Assembly: GCA_013115135.1 (NCBI GenBank)
Contig: JABANP010000215.1
Coordinates: forward strand, 19,408 to 83,407
Origin: Perkinsus olseni
Taxonomy: Eukaryota > Perkinsozoa > Perkinsida > Perkinsidae
DNA length: 64,000 bases
Reading direction: 5' to 3'
A model generated the notes under the pieces. It did not search any database. It was not told the DNA's origin and worked only from the letters and a program-made list of their open reading frames with translations. Positions 43,501 to 56,578 of this stretch are shown piece after piece. The position numbers and the translations under genes are program-made. Positions within the stretch are counted from its first letter, which is position 1. Each line of letters opens with the position of its first letter.

Positions 43501-46378
43501 GCATTTCGGCGAGCAGATGCTATCGCGTATATACTATAGCAGACAACCTGGATCACGAGAGCGGCAAAATCCCACCTCCTTCGTTCTCTGCAGCGTCCTC
43601 AGCAAGAAGACATCATGCGACTGTATTTGGCCTCGAATGTTCAAGTAGCTGTTGGCGTTGTCTCCCATGTCGTGGCAGTCACACGTGTCGCCCTTGATCT
43701 CTCCATCGCTCACTTCGCCGCTATCCCTGGTCCAGCTCAGAAACCTCGGCTCGGGACTGATCTGAACCATGCGCATTGAGCTGAGAAGCAACGAGCACAA
43801 CCTCACCTGCGGCTTGGTCGGGTTGCCAATCCGGTACACCTGATATGCCGTACTGCATATCCCCGCCTTGTAGATGAAGCCACAGTGGCTGTCGAATTTA
43901 CACCCTGAAGGGGGACGGCCTGCTCACAATCCCTCCATCATCGGCGCTTACCCCTGCACACCGAGTGCCGCTGATACTGCATCAATGGTCGACCCTCACT
44001 GAGGCCTCCCACCCGCGGCATGACCCTCCAGGGATCCGCCGTGACCGAGAAGGACGAATCGAGGGCATCCCAAGTCATCTGCGAGGCCTCCAGGCACGTA
44101 CAGGTGAAGCCATACCTCGCCCCGCAGCGCTCCTGGTGGAATACCGAGTACATGTCCTGTATGGCGAAGACCCGAGTACAGTAGTCGCAGTCACACTGGG
44201 CAAAGTAGAGACGGTAGGGGTTGTAGCGATGCTCCATCACACAATAGCGGAAGAGCGAGCGCTTCTTGAAAGACACCTGAAGAGAAACATGAGCAAGCGC
44301 TCGTTTTCTCGGACAGGAATCGGCGCCGGATTGGAGCAGCGCCCGCCGACTTGGAAGTACATATCCCCAGCTAATCATTCAGCGACACTTTAATGATCTG
44401 GGAGAGCTCACCAACTATCTCAACGGTAACGAAAGTCTTCCGCAGCGAGAAGACCTCAATTCGCAATAATCGTCGAAGTTCCCCCTAGACAACTAGGAGG
44501 CTACGGAAAGGCTTACCGTTCCAACGCCCTTGGCCATATTCAGCAGATGCTCATCGTCAATCTTAACGCTCCTCGTACCATCCTGACTGGTGATGACCAG
44601 AGCCGCCAGGGTGTTAGTGTAGCGGAACTCCTTTTGGCAGCCCAGAAAATAAGGATGGATGTGGTCCCACTCCAGGAGACCATTCCGGCACGGCCGACTT
44701 CGGAAGGACTTCGTGATCACGGTCTCGTCGTTGGCGGCGTCCGCAGCAACGGGTGCAACCCCAGTAGTATTCAAGAGCAGCGCATCAGAGTACATGGCAG
44801 AGACCTCCACAGCTGTCCTACCAATGTTCTGGATAATGAGCGAACAGTGCCTGCAAGGGGCATTTAGTAGCACGCCATTTGACAACATCCATTTGTGGCA
44901 TCAACAGAAAAAGTTCACTATATACAACACTTACCCACACCCTAATGCGCATAGTAGCTAAAGTCCACAGCCACTACCCGCAGGCTGGCCCAAAGACGAT
45001 AGCGACGGGAAAGGGACATTCGGCATAGCTTACGTGTTCCCAATGGAGCCAGTGCACGTCTGGCGGGTCTCCAGCGGGCGGTGCTCGTTATCACACACCG
45101 CTATTCCCTTTGATACCACACCTTTCCGTCCCTCCCCGCTCACAGCACCAACCACTTCAGCATAGTCTCCGCCTGGACACCTGCCGTGTGTCTTCAGCTT
45201 CCAGCTCAATATCGTTGGAGCGGCGAACTGCTCAAAGCCCGTGGCCGCAACGAAGCCAACCCATGCATGACCAGGCCTGGGCTCGTCGTCCCCTTTAGTG
45301 ACATTGGGATGCTCGTAGGTCGATACACCGTCCACTCGGACGACCTTAGCCAGGTCAAGTAGTGTGTTGACGACTACTTGGCCGTTGATCTCGACACTGA
45401 GTGCTCCCGAGGCGGCCGTTAACCCAGTTCTCCAGAGTATAGAGCTGCTGACTCCCACCAATGAAATCGCTGGACCAGGCTGTGAAGGACCTGTCCCACC
45501 TCGGTTCACCATCTTGAACATCGTAGCGTATCTTAACTTCATGCGTGCCGTTGTTGAGTCGCGGGAGGCGGTCCCCAGTAGCCTCAGCCAGCATGTTGAC
45601 GACATGGTCAGCCGAGTTGGCAGTCTCGCCCTCATTAGGTTGCTTAGCCCAGGGTACCATCACCGCAACATGATTCCAGTTGGGGTCGTTGGAGGTCGCA
45701 TCAAAGTAGAAGTCAAACTCAACAGCAAGATTCCGGGCGAAGCTGTAGCCGAGCTGACTGGCATCCGAACCGGATATCTTCGCTTCTAGCGACTGTGGAT
45801 TACCCTCGTTCTGGATCACAAAGGCGAAGCCTCGGCCGCCCTGGGGCATGCACCAGCGGCGGCCCTCGCTGGTCGGGGCCGATATTGGACAGTACTGCGA
45901 AGCGTGAAGTACGGTGAAATAGAAGGTGGTCTCGAAGCCGTAGGCAACTGCCTGCTTCTGTCTGAAGAATATACCTCCATATCTGTCTGGCTTGGGGGGC
46001 ACCAGCCTCGCACCATAGACGCATATCTGGCAAGGCAACCACACATCAGGACGAGCGGGGTAGATTTGTCTGGAGGGAAGACGGTCTGATCTGTTCCCAC
46101 CTGGCGCCTAGAATGAGGCAGAGGTTCCATCCCTGCATCAGGCACCCAGTCCGTTGTACGGCATACGTAGGTATAGGACTTATTCACGACCTTCCCCGCT
46201 TGAGAGCTATCCAAGTAGGCGAAGGCATTTGGGTGGGTCGGCGGGCACGGGCCTTGGTAGATGTTGATCTGCCGGGGACCCTGTGTCCGGTCCGTCCTGA
46301 GGGTGAGCCATGGACACACCTTAGGAAAGGAGATCTCCAATGCGGCGACAGTAAGACAAGGAGCACGATGAAAACCAC
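33691..46378 (-). CDS. Giant surface protein: L-type lectin, discoidin repeats, LamG, EGF, membrane helix, Lys-rich tail
   Basis: I read this stretch as one multi-exon gene, because coding segments follow with matching phases where checked and the domain order makes sense for a type I membrane protein. From the N-terminus: a hydrophobic segment (AVVFIVLLVLLSPHW, 46.35 kb), L-type lectin (45.1-46.0 kb), Cys-rich segments (43.2-44.9 kb), many F5/8-type (discoidin-like) domains (36-42.6 kb), a LamG-like domain (35.43-35.66 kb), an EGF-like domain (34.96-35.14 kb), a membrane helix (34.6-34.7 kb) and a basic cytoplasmic tail ending TNRKAF at 33691. Such mixes occur in alveolate adhesion proteins (for example lectin/discoidin LCCL proteins of Apicomplexa); direct orthology is not claimed. 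The start is unclear: no ATG precedes the hydrophobic segment in frame, and a TAG lies 4 codons before it. It could also be two or more genes. Confidence 0.5.
34507..35660 (-). other. LamG-like, EGF-like and membrane-helix exons
   Basis: A LamG-type jellyroll end (FFSGAIHSVTLIRGALLAEE, LGLYESHFGK) lies at 35.43-35.66 kb. An EGF-like domain follows, with CSGQGVCVRNISADG in exon 35050-35143 and CTCIPGYSG continuing into PSCSVHCSENGGCC. That exon joins the next across a 52-nt intron (34998-35049). Exon 34589-34704 encodes a helix (FISSALSWALAAGAGYVAYL), and an 82-nt intron (34507-34588, gtaagttg to gcaacag) links it in phase 2 to the cytoplasmic tail. Confidence 0.65.
36000..40760 (-). other. 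Discoidin-like domains, second group
   Basis: Exons in changing frames keep the pattern of an Asp/Trp box followed by a beta-sandwich edge strand. Examples: QYALDGVAATAASTVNADGV with YLQITLASVQSIWGIRAVF (39.9 kb), RRIRVWMYENVDPLVTQF (37.5 kb), VTLDLQAVYPVDMVQCLWGM (37.15 kb), MRYLRISFVRAFDDTANEP (36.9 kb) and VHFQARCVRMELSGARDRMW (36.2 kb). I estimate five or more domains, but exon borders are unresolved. Confidence 0.55.
40760..43229 (-). other. Discoidin-like domains, first group
   Basis: Two long open stretches (42246-43229 and 40760-42193) encode at least four F5/8-type domains. Cores include SEMAVDGDMSTYWSSQVSD (42.55 kb), AVYAFDGDHRTWWSAGPGQE with VRVNLGQVHNPVTLVRVRF (42.1 kb), DPSLAVDNRTNATFDMG (41.65 kb) and KHAIDGDDGTDFRVPYG (41.2 kb). 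A 42-nt GT-AG intron (gtgagtcgtc to cttttcag, near 41.9 kb) is a multiple of three and reads through. The Cys-containing N-terminal part of the first stretch (TSRDKCYTKLARFVFNDTTG) is not recognised. Confidence 0.7.
43211..44900 (-). other. Cys-rich linker segments of the giant surface protein
   Basis: Several coding segments, in different frames split by short introns, carry many cysteines: CRHCSLIIQNIGRTAVEVSA (44.85 kb), YFAQCDCDYCTRVFAIQD (44.2 kb), KGDTCDCHDMGD (43.68 kb) and CFECLALYDAEFCKYQCG (43.4 kb). No named family is recognised. Paired cysteines suggest an extracellular disulphide-bonded region. Confidence 0.5.
45030..46340 (-). other. L-type lectin segment of the giant surface protein
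   Basis: Coding exons for a legume-lectin-like (L-type) carbohydrate-binding fold: AYGFETTFYFTVLHASQY, GGRGFAFVIQNEG, LGYSFARNLAVEFDFYFDAT, SNDPNWNHVAVMVPW and, after a frame change at an intron near 45.45 kb, AWVGFVAATGFEQFAAP and ILSWKLKTHGRC. The order of the conserved strands matches the family. A short Cys-containing leader (INIYQGPCPPTHPNAFAYLD) precedes it. Confidence 0.75.
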
Positions 46379-46390
46379 GGCCTCACAGCC

Positions 46391-49300
46391 CTACCGCAGC
46401 TGCCGGTAACGGAAGTAGTCCGGAGACCTTGGTTCAGTCTGGGAGTTGTCCAATAGATTGGACGATGCCACACTGCTGCAGACCTCCTCTGGGAACTCCG
46501 TCGAGTAGAAGCCAATCTGATACGACAGTTCGCCAAGGCACAGTGGAAGCACAGCAAGGAGCACCTCCGCATCTAACAGGATGTGCATGCCGGTAATAGC
46601 TCCGGTAGGGTCGGTGACAAAGCGGTCAATGTCAATATCGCCACGAATGCCCAGAAGGGCCGTCAGCGTGGAAGACAACCGTAGCATCATAAGGGAGGGA
46701 GCAAAACTGCGGTCTTCGAGCTGCGATCACAGCAGCTCACTCTGGCCATGCGAAGTCTACCCACCACCCAGACGTGCTACCTAGCTGAATTTCGAAGCTC
46801 AACCGACGCAGTGAGTATGAGAAACATCGTACTACCCCACACGAACATCGTAGCTGGCCACAGAGGTACCTATACAAGGACCCTGTGCTTACCAGCCACG
46901 GTTGCCTCGCCTCATTACCTAGAAGGGCGTGGCCGCTCCGGTTGGCCCAGTCAATCTGACTCTCTCGTTCGACAAAGCCGCTGACCTCCAGCCGCTTCAC
47001 AAGTCTCCCCAGCACACCGCTGGACAGGTCCCCGATGATCTTGCCCAGCCCTTCGCCGACATACCATCCCCTGCCCGCAACGCATAGGTTGGGCAGGGTG
47101 GCAACTCGCAGACGGTTGAATTCGAGGAGGCCCTGGCTGTGGCCCAGGGGGAATGACGGCCATGTGTCCTGGCTCATCTCGCTATGCTCAGGTTGTTGAG
47201 ATATACCCAGTATCTGAAAGAGAAAGCCTGCACGAGCACCTCCGCCAGAATCCATCCAAAGTAGCCCTCAATCATTCGAGGACGGGGCAGATCCTTCAAG
47301 GGATCTAAGTAAGTAAGCGGACTTATTTCCGCAGTGGAAGGACAGCTGAGTGGGTCGAGCGGCTCTGGTTGGGCGATGTGCTGTTGGCCGTGACACCAAC
47401 AAAAGCAGGAGAAGGGTTATACAGGTTATGGCAGTAGTACCTTGAGAGCATGGCCCTGCAGCTCCTCCCTCGCGCACCCCTTTCTGGCATACACAGTGAC
47501 CTTCGTACCGTAGTCAGGATGATGCACTTGGGAGAATATTTCGGAGGCAAAAGAAAACCCAAAAATCCTGAGAACACCACCACCGTGGCCTTCCCTCTCA
47601 TCGACAGCCATAGTAATCCCGAGCAGACGACCACAGTTTGTGGCGACCTACCCGCACTCATCCCCGTTGTCGACTCCAGTCCACACCCCTGCATTCCCCT
47701 TGAACGGCTTCCGCAGGGCGTCCTCTTCACGCCAGTAGAGGTCCAATACGTCCACCTCGGTCTCCGCACTGAGCGCCTCCACTGCAGCTTTGATCAGCCC
47801 CGGCAAGCTGGGTCCGACCAAGGGTAGCAGCTCCTTGGGCGACATGACCGCGACTACTGCCTGGGACTCCGGCCCACAGAGAGTAGTAAAATCAGAGGGA
47901 CTCAGGGGCTGCTGCTGGCCTCCCTGCCTCGAGATGCTTGGATTCCCCTCTATGAACCTAAACTCCATCGATTCATCCGGCCCAGGTTCGCTCGACCCTG
48001 TCGACCAGAATGCTTCGAGAATGCTTCCAACCGGGAACCCTTGAGTAGCAACCAGGGGCTGTTAACTACCGGTTCAGCTCCTTCTCCAGTCTGCTGTTGC
48101 CTCCAGCTACAGTCCAGACTCGGCCCCCTGTAGTAATAGATCTCTGCAAGAACTCTCCGACATCAACCGGCAGGTCGAGTTTACGATCCCCACTGGGCGC
48201 TGCGATACTCGGCCGCAACGTGTCAAGGAATGGTCCCTAGAACGGTCAGAAGTCCTCCGATATCGAGAGGCTTCAACTAACCCAAAGGACAGACCGCCTC
48301 CAGCACTCGGTCGTGTGGGCATGAGGGACGCAACTCCGTAGACTAACTTCCTCTGCTGGGGCCCCGCATTGTGACGCCGCGAAGACATCAGCGAACCTCC
48401 GCGATGCCGATCTCGAGAACCGGCGACTGATCTAAGATTGGAAACACCTAGTCAAAAGTGGGGAGCGGTGCCTCGGTGAGGGTTACACGACGAGAAGTGA
48501 GAGATCGCCGAGCCAGGAGAAGGGACCGGATCCCCGCTTACGAAGGACTGTATCGACTCGTCCCCGCCCGAGGGCCCCTTCCGCCAGAGGGGCTCCAGGA
48601 CGCACTCGGGCGCATAACGTATCGAGTCGATGAACTTCGGTATTTGGGTGAGGGAGGTGAGGGTCTTGCCGATCAGCCAGCGACTGGAATTTTCTATATG
48701 ACCGGGTATGATATCAGAGTCCGGTACCTACAGGGTCGGCAGTAGAGCATACCACTCCACCCCCGAATCTATCAGCCATGGCAGCAGCCAACGCGTTATT
48801 ACATCTAGCAGTTTGAGTAGTTGCAAGCACTCATTCCGACCGTGCAGCTTGCTTGCCCGGAACTCGCAGCCGTGGCCGACCGGTCCGCTCTGACTCGGCA
48901 CTTCGAGCATTTCTACCCGGCCCCTCGGTAAGGCCTCAGTCAATAAGGCGGCGGCTGCCATGCCCGGCAGTCGATGGGAGGCAGAGGCCACTACCCTTAC
49001 TAAAGGATATGGTGCCATGTGAACTGCAAAAACTGAGAGAAGGCCTTGAGCCCCCGACGACCCCCACTCCCCCATCAGACTGAACACAACGTCATTGATA
49101 GAGGGCTGAAAACACCGGGGCCTGTCCAAGCATGGAAGGGCTCATTCGGAGCTACTCACAGATCGCTTCCGATAGGACCGCTGCGAATCAGTCAGAGCCC
49201 GGTGGTCCAGTACTACCAAGTTCATCTCCTTCAGAGAGAGCTCCTTCGTTACGACCTCTCCCTCAGACCCGTGGACAGTCACGAGTACCTCACAGGAGAG

Positions 49301-52300
49301 CAGCCGTCTTTCCGTCAACTTCCACTCGGCTCCTACGGTCCACCGAGGAGGTCCCTCAGCTGTACTAGCCGGGCCGCTCTGGACCACGCCATCGAGGCCG
49401 TTGTATCTAAGACCCGTAACCCACCGTCCCCCCACGCAGATAACGGCCCCTCGTGACCTACTCGAGCCGTCTCAGCCCCATCAGCCTGACCCTTGCACCC
49501 ACGTACAGCGGCAACTCAGCGGACGAAGGCTGCTCCGCCGGGGCCACCTCATTGTACCGGGAATATATACCTGCTCCAATGACGATGGCCCAGGCCGCGT
49601 GACAGGTAGCCCGACCCCTTGGTAACCATCGATGGATAACTCTGCATCCACCCAGCCGAAGACTGGCCCTTCCCACCATTCTCGTACCTGCCATGACGAG
49701 AGTGGCAATCCCACTCGGCAGGAGCCTCAACCTCCTCGACAGACGCCTTCGTCTATTGATGATGTACCCGCCTCCGCCGGCCAGCAAGAGAACTCCTACC
49801 ACTGTGACAACCACTGCTACCACCTGTGCAGCTTACATCGACCTCAGAAACGCTAGGAGGGGCCCTACAGTCCCACTGCCACCGCCATCAGCGTCCTCTC
49901 TCGAGCCTGGGTCGATATTTCCGTCAAGAGCAGCTGCTGTTGGGCCCCGCGTGACGTTCACCCAGAGCGTATCGGGAACATCGACCCCATGCACTTCGAC
50001 CTACCCTCAACACATCATCCCGTCCATCGCTGCTCCTCTGCCGAAAACCTCACCAGCGTCCTTCTGAAGTCCGTGAGGAACTGTCTTGCCACAGCCGTAT
50101 CAGTCCTGATCGCCGAGAGCCACCTCGTAGCCGCGAGCCTTCGACTTTGATAGAACGTATCGATGGCTACCACCGCCACGAAGGCCCCAGCCGGCAGCTA
50201 AAGACAGAACAGCCACTCCTGCATCCGGTCGGGCTGCCCCCCGGCACTACTGTCCCTTCCACGCCAGCATCAGGTGGCCCTGTCGTCCCGACTACTGGTG
50301 CTCGACTGCCTCCCTCACATGAGTCACACGTAACCCTGCATGCCCTCTGCATCAGGTTCTCCCATGAGAGGGTCATCACAGGCAGCCGATACTCCTATCA
50401 ACTGGACTGTAGCTACGCAGGTATCCAGCAGGGCCCCTCCAAGCGTCAACTCCGACTCCTGTACTAGATATGCATCCTGGTCCTCGCACAGGCCAGAGTC
50501 GTGCAGCAAGGGACGAGCAGTGGATGCGGAGGTGGTCTGATGAGATGAAGGGCCCTTCAGAGAAGCGTAATCGACGGACGCCCCTCACCGTAGCCACGGT
50601 CGGGCTACTCGATGACGTTGTAGTGGTAGTAGCAACTGGACTGAGCAGTGTAGTAGCGCTAGACTCGGTGGAACTTCCCATGGCTGTAGTTGTCGCTGGA
50701 GGCACCGCTGTTGCCGTGGTGGCCATACTCGTCGGAGTACTCGTCATAGCAGTAGGTGAGGGGGTAGAATTAGCCATCACCATCGCTGTTGAAGGGGAGC
50801 TCGAGGTGGACGGTGCAGACGTAGCTGATGACGTAGTCCGCGCTGTACTACTAGTGGTAGCGGCAGTCGTGGCCGAGGTAGTACTAGGCGCAGGCCCGGC
50901 AGTGGTAGTAGTAGTGGCGCCCTGCAGCTGCCGGGCCTGCCTTTCCTCTACACTCACCTGTACCAACAGAGCAAGAGTGCCATATACCACCGTCCCGACT
51001 TACCGTAGCTGCATCCGAGATCTCGAGCCCTTCCAGGACCACCGCTTTGATGGCCGCCAGTATATTCTGAGGACCCACGGCCTCCTAGGCGACCGTAGAT
51101 GGTCAACTCCGCCGTGACCCGGGCCCGCTCGGGAGTGTCAGGCCTGGCCGTAGTGGTGAGGATGGCCCACATGTCGAACGGTGTGGCCGTCGTCGTGGGG
51201 CCCGCCGGAAAGCAGCTCTCGGCGACTAACGCGTTGGACGGAGAGGGCCACCTCTGAAGCATCCTCTGGCAGCCGGACGGTCACCAGCCCAACTTCTCGC
51301 CATACTGCTGCCTAGAGGGCGCCACTCGACCGACGACATTCCGACAACTACCACCTCTTCCTCATCACAGTCGATGTTGCAATGGCACAGCTTGAACTCG
51401 CCACACTGGGACACTGACACGCCGTCCCAACGATGCCAGAACTCAGCCTGTGCGGCTGGCGGTGTGTCCCCGAGGGGGTAGAAGGTATCATAGCCTTCGT
51501 CCTGAGAGGAGACGACGCCCTCGTACTGTTATCTATCAGGCCATACAGAGAGTCCCTGCAGCCCGTCCACTACCATTTGCTCCCACTGCAAGCCTGCCAC
51601 GCCCCGTATCTGTTGCCCTTTACAGTCCCCTGTGCGTTCTACTAGCTTCAGCCTAGATTCTCCTCCCCCAGCCAGCCCCACTCCAGTGAGCTCAACGTCG
51701 AAGACCTCCGATAACTGGCACGACCAATACACAGCTACTCAATGAAAAGACACTCACCTCTACCGTGAGGTTCCGATAGAGGCCAGCGTCCCTGCCCAGC
51801 TCGAAGGGTCCGCCGCTGAACTTCCTAAAGTACTCCTCATAGCAAGTACAGTGGCAGTCGTGGCCGTTGGCCACCGCCTGTTGGCAGGACAGCTGAGCAG
51901 TACCGTGTACTCGATCCCAGCAGGCCACACCGTCCTCCCCGGCCGCCTCCTCTCGACGGCATCGTGCGCTGCATTCCCCCAAAGTGTCACCACACGTCTC
52001 AGGACAGAACTCCGCCACAGGAACGGACAGCTCTCCTCCTACAGGCTGCGAGCATCCATACCAACTTTTCGCCGAATCGCAGCTCTCAGTACCCTCGAAA
52101 TTAACGTAAACAATCGAGAGCAGGCCAGAATGGTCCGGACATCCCCTCAGACACGCCGACATACTCAGACTCATCTGATCGGGCGGCGTGCACCCCGGCA
52201 CCCAATTGCACGGATAATCTTCATTGAGGCAGTTGCTAGCAGTGGCACAGGCATACGGTGGGAGCTGGTCCTCACAGCCCATCAAGCAGTGAGCAGCATC

Positions 52301-52629
52301 ATCACCCGGGCACTGCTGAGTGTGACTCAGCACGCATTTCTTCGATACATGAGAACACACTAGCGGGATGGTATGGGTGGCGTTGGTGAAGACAGCACAC
52401 TGGTCATCAGACAGGCATCTAAAATCGCGCAAGATCTCGGCAGAAGGAGACCCGTCTCAGTCCGGGCCCGGAACCCTCATACTACCGCTCACATTCCTTC
52501 AGAGACTGCCTCGCTACATTCGCGCAGGTGCTGCTGTTCTGTCCGGCGGCAAGAGGCAATGAGAATACCGCGAGGGCAGCAGGCGGCGGCCGCATCACTA
52601 CAGCAGAGCTGACGTTGATCCCGAGCCAT
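46391..52629 (-). CDS. Large unrecognised single-pass membrane protein
   Basis: Multi-exon gene of unknown function. A signal-like segment (SLGIFCVALSTAIMARDQRQ) spans 52.61-52.67 kb, but the only in-frame ATG is at 52629, inside it. A Cys-rich ectodomain follows: LCCSDAAAACC, then across a GT-AG intron (about 52425-52500) CLSDDQCAVFTNATHTIPLV, CSHVSKKCVL and FCPETCGDTLGECSARC, and later KLCHCNIDCDEEEVVVVG. Next come a Thr/Ser-rich mucin-like stretch (50.5-50.95 kb), a membrane helix followed by basic residues (VVAVVVTVVGVLLLAGGGGY, then RRRRLSRR, 49.75 kb) and about 3 kb of intracellular coding (for example SGPASTAEGPPRWTVGAEW at 49.35 kb, VRVVASASHRLPGMAAAALL at 48.95 kb). The end at the TAG at 46391 follows TEPRSPDYFRYRQLR. 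Introns are largely unresolved. It starts only about 70 bp after the preceding gene's stop. Confidence 0.45.
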
Positions 52630-52697
52630 TATCGCAGTACTCAGAGCAACACAAAAGATCCCAAGGGACGCCAAGATTCTAACAATACATGGACGAT

Positions 52698-54995
52698 CAT
52701 GCTTTTCGAGAGGCCGAAGCCCCAGCGCCAGCAGCGACTGCTGCCGCCTTTTTCCTTTCCTTCTTCAATTGCTTCTCGATTATCTGCTGACTATTGTACC
52801 TAGCACAGAGCGGAGGATACCATCTCGTCCCTTCATCCTGATCACCCTTACTTCACGTGCTTCCTATTCCACACATCTTCATCAACACCACCCGTCGGCT
52901 GGCCACTCGCTCTCTTCTCATCGAAGCTGCCATCATCTTCATCCTATCACCAACGAAATCCCCTGCCGTCACCGGACCCGCCTACTACTACCTCCCCGTC
53001 ATCATTGGCCATATCATCCTGCTCCTGCTGCTGCAGTTGGCCCTCGGTTGCCCGTACCCGAACCAAGCCCGACTGCATGTCTGCTATCTTATCGAGTAGT
53101 CGATCCTCAAAGGACGCCGCCTCAGATGCCGGCACAACCCTCTTGTTAGCTCCTGTATCCCAGCCCGTGGAAGATATCAATTTGGACAGCTTGAGCTCCA
53201 CTTGAGAGAGGACTTCCTCGATAGGAGCATCCACTGCGTCCAGCTGTGGCTCGCCGTCGAGATCGACGGACTCCAGCTTGCCAGCAAGATGAAAAACACC
53301 TGGCAGACACCACCAGCATGCCTCCCTAGAAAGTACTGCTTCTCCCACCTGCGTTAACGTCCACTACCATCTTCGCCAAACGCTCATATTTCGCCTTGTT
53401 GCGTTCCGCTTTGTCCGGCTGCCTCAGTAAGGCGGAGCCTCCAAGTCATCTGCAACCTGACGGAGCGGAGGTTGCGTAAGCAGACGTCACCATCGAGCCC
53501 TCACCTGCCTCCGACCCGCTCCACCCGACGCCGAGAACTTCATCTCGTCCACACGCCCCTTCAGCGTGCTGTAGTCATTAATGAGAGAATTGATTTTCTC
53601 CTGGTAATCATTCGTAAGGTTGAGCAGATTGGTGAGCGTATCCTCCTGGTTGAGGAACTTCTGTATAACCTCGTTGACGTCGCTAACACCGGTAGCCTCT
53701 TTAATCCTTCTGAACGCGTCTTCATAATCATTCATCCTTTGTCGCTCTTCCTCAGCCTTCCCGTGTGTGATACTAGCAGCCATATGAGCCATCGCTCCTG
53801 TAGTCCTCAGCGCCATCTCGCCGGACTTGTCCAAGTCCTGCTGCTGCCTCAACATGCGTTCTCGTTGCTCCAGCCTATGATTCATCTCGACACGTTGCTG
53901 CACCAAGGCCTTCTTCTCGTGGACTTCCTAAACCAGCGGTCTCCAGAGGCGGCGCCACCAAGCCGGCAGCCTACTTTATCGCGCTGATTCCTCTCTTCCA
54001 TAACCCCTTGCTCGAACCTGTGCAGCTCAGCCTGAGCCATCTCCTTCGCATGATAGGCATCATGCGACAACAGCAAGAGTTCCTCATAATCATGCTCCTT
54101 CGACTTCAGGGTACCTACACCACCCCAGGCATCAACAAACATCGAAACGAACACAGCCAGTGAGACAGGGGGCAGCTGAGACGAACCGGAAAGACCACGA
54201 CCCCCTCCCCAGTACTACGTTCAACTGCTTGCAGCTGATTGTCGAAGTTCATTCTCTCTTCCTCAAGTCTCTTAAGGATCTGCTCATATGTTCTTTTGAT
54301 AGACTGCGCTTCATTGAACCTGTGGAAACTCCTACCACTCCTTCCCGTCATCACCAGGGCCCTCTCACTTCACAAGTGTTTTATCCAGTCGATTCTCCAA
54401 GACCCTCACTTGCCGCATCTGTGGCGAATTATCAGACGTTGGCTTCACCGCGTCAGCGCTCATCTCGCGAACCTAAGAACGATCCTGCCGACTTCCCTCC
54501 TACGCCACAGACCCAACACCTTGTCTGCCAGTTCCGCTACGAGCTTCTCCTTTTTACTGTTGGCATCCAAGAAGGCATCCAGCTTGTTCTTGGCTACATT
54601 CAACTCGGACATCTTGCCCTCTAGCTGTTTCTCAACGCTCTTCGGCACTTCTGTCCTCAACTGGAGCTATTTGAGTCCTCAGGCTACGATTCTCTTCTTT
54701 CATCTGTTTTATGATCTCCTTGTTCTGCTTGATATTAAGCTGGGCCGTCTCATAAGTGGCTTTGCGTTCTCCCTCTACAAACAACAAACATACTCAAGGG
54801 CCTTCCCATAGCAGCCACCTCATGCACGTGAAAATAACCGGCACACTCAACGGCATTAGCACATCTCCACCGAAACTATTCAACTTTCCTTACGAGTAAT
54901 TGCATTGCCCTCTACCGCCCTCTATTACCAAGCAGCTGGAATCGCCGCTGTAAGTCCTCTAGCTGCTCTTCAGGAGTCATTGTCGTCTTAGACAT
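52698..54995 (-). CDS. Outer dynein arm docking complex coiled-coil protein (ODAD1/CCDC114-CCDC63 type)
   Basis: Anchors outer dynein arms on flagellar doublet microtubules. Exon 1 (54929-54995) starts at the ATG at 54995 (MSKTTMTPEEQLEDLQRRFQ). A 154-nt intron (54775-54928) leads in phase to GERKATYETAQLNIKQNKEI. Further exons are almost entirely coiled coil: QSIKRTYEQILKRLEEERMN (54.3 kb), YHAKEMAQAELHRFEQGVME (54.05 kb), and the family hallmark KEATGVSDVNEVIQKFLNQE with DTLTNLLNLTNDYQEKINSL (53.65 kb). The LEGERKA block and the ATGVSD..EV..KF block match CCDC63/CCDC114 and Chlamydomonas DC2. The C-terminus is KKERKKAAAVAAG, ending at the TGA at 52698. Near 54.66 kb, 22 extra bases flanked by tgaggac break the frame with no GT-AG border. 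Presence implies a motile flagellated stage. Confidence 0.8.
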
Positions 54996-55285
54996 AGTGA
55001 GACCGAGGACACTCAAGAAAATCTACAAAACCATCACGACCCACAGAAGCACAGCATTAACAACAAGACCAACCGAGATGAAGAAGCTGTACATTCCCAC
55101 CATCGGCCAGTAGGAGAGCATCAATTATGAGCCTCCGCAGGGTATAATCCGCTACCACTATGCTTACACATATGTGGCGGCAAGCGTAATTTAATCTTCA
55201 CCGAGTATCATAGAGTACAGGGCAATGACGGACAAATGGTACGATGAAAATCGGGGGAAAACGGCCCCGGCAAGACAGCAGCGCT

Positions 55286-56504
<1,219 letters not shown>

Positions 56505-56578
56505 TCATACAAGTGGGTCGATTCAACCATGAACGGGCGATGATATAATACAGCAAGAAGAAGCACTACAGTCAGTAA

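Noticed and set aside
52769..54811. Plus-strand open frames of 80-190 codons opposite the docking-complex gene
   Set aside because: They are antisense shadows of well-supported minus-strand coiled-coil exons.
54904..54930. Reading exon 1 of the docking-complex gene on past LLG into GNRGR
   Set aside because: It meets a stop at once, while splicing at gtaata joins in phase to the conserved GERKA block.
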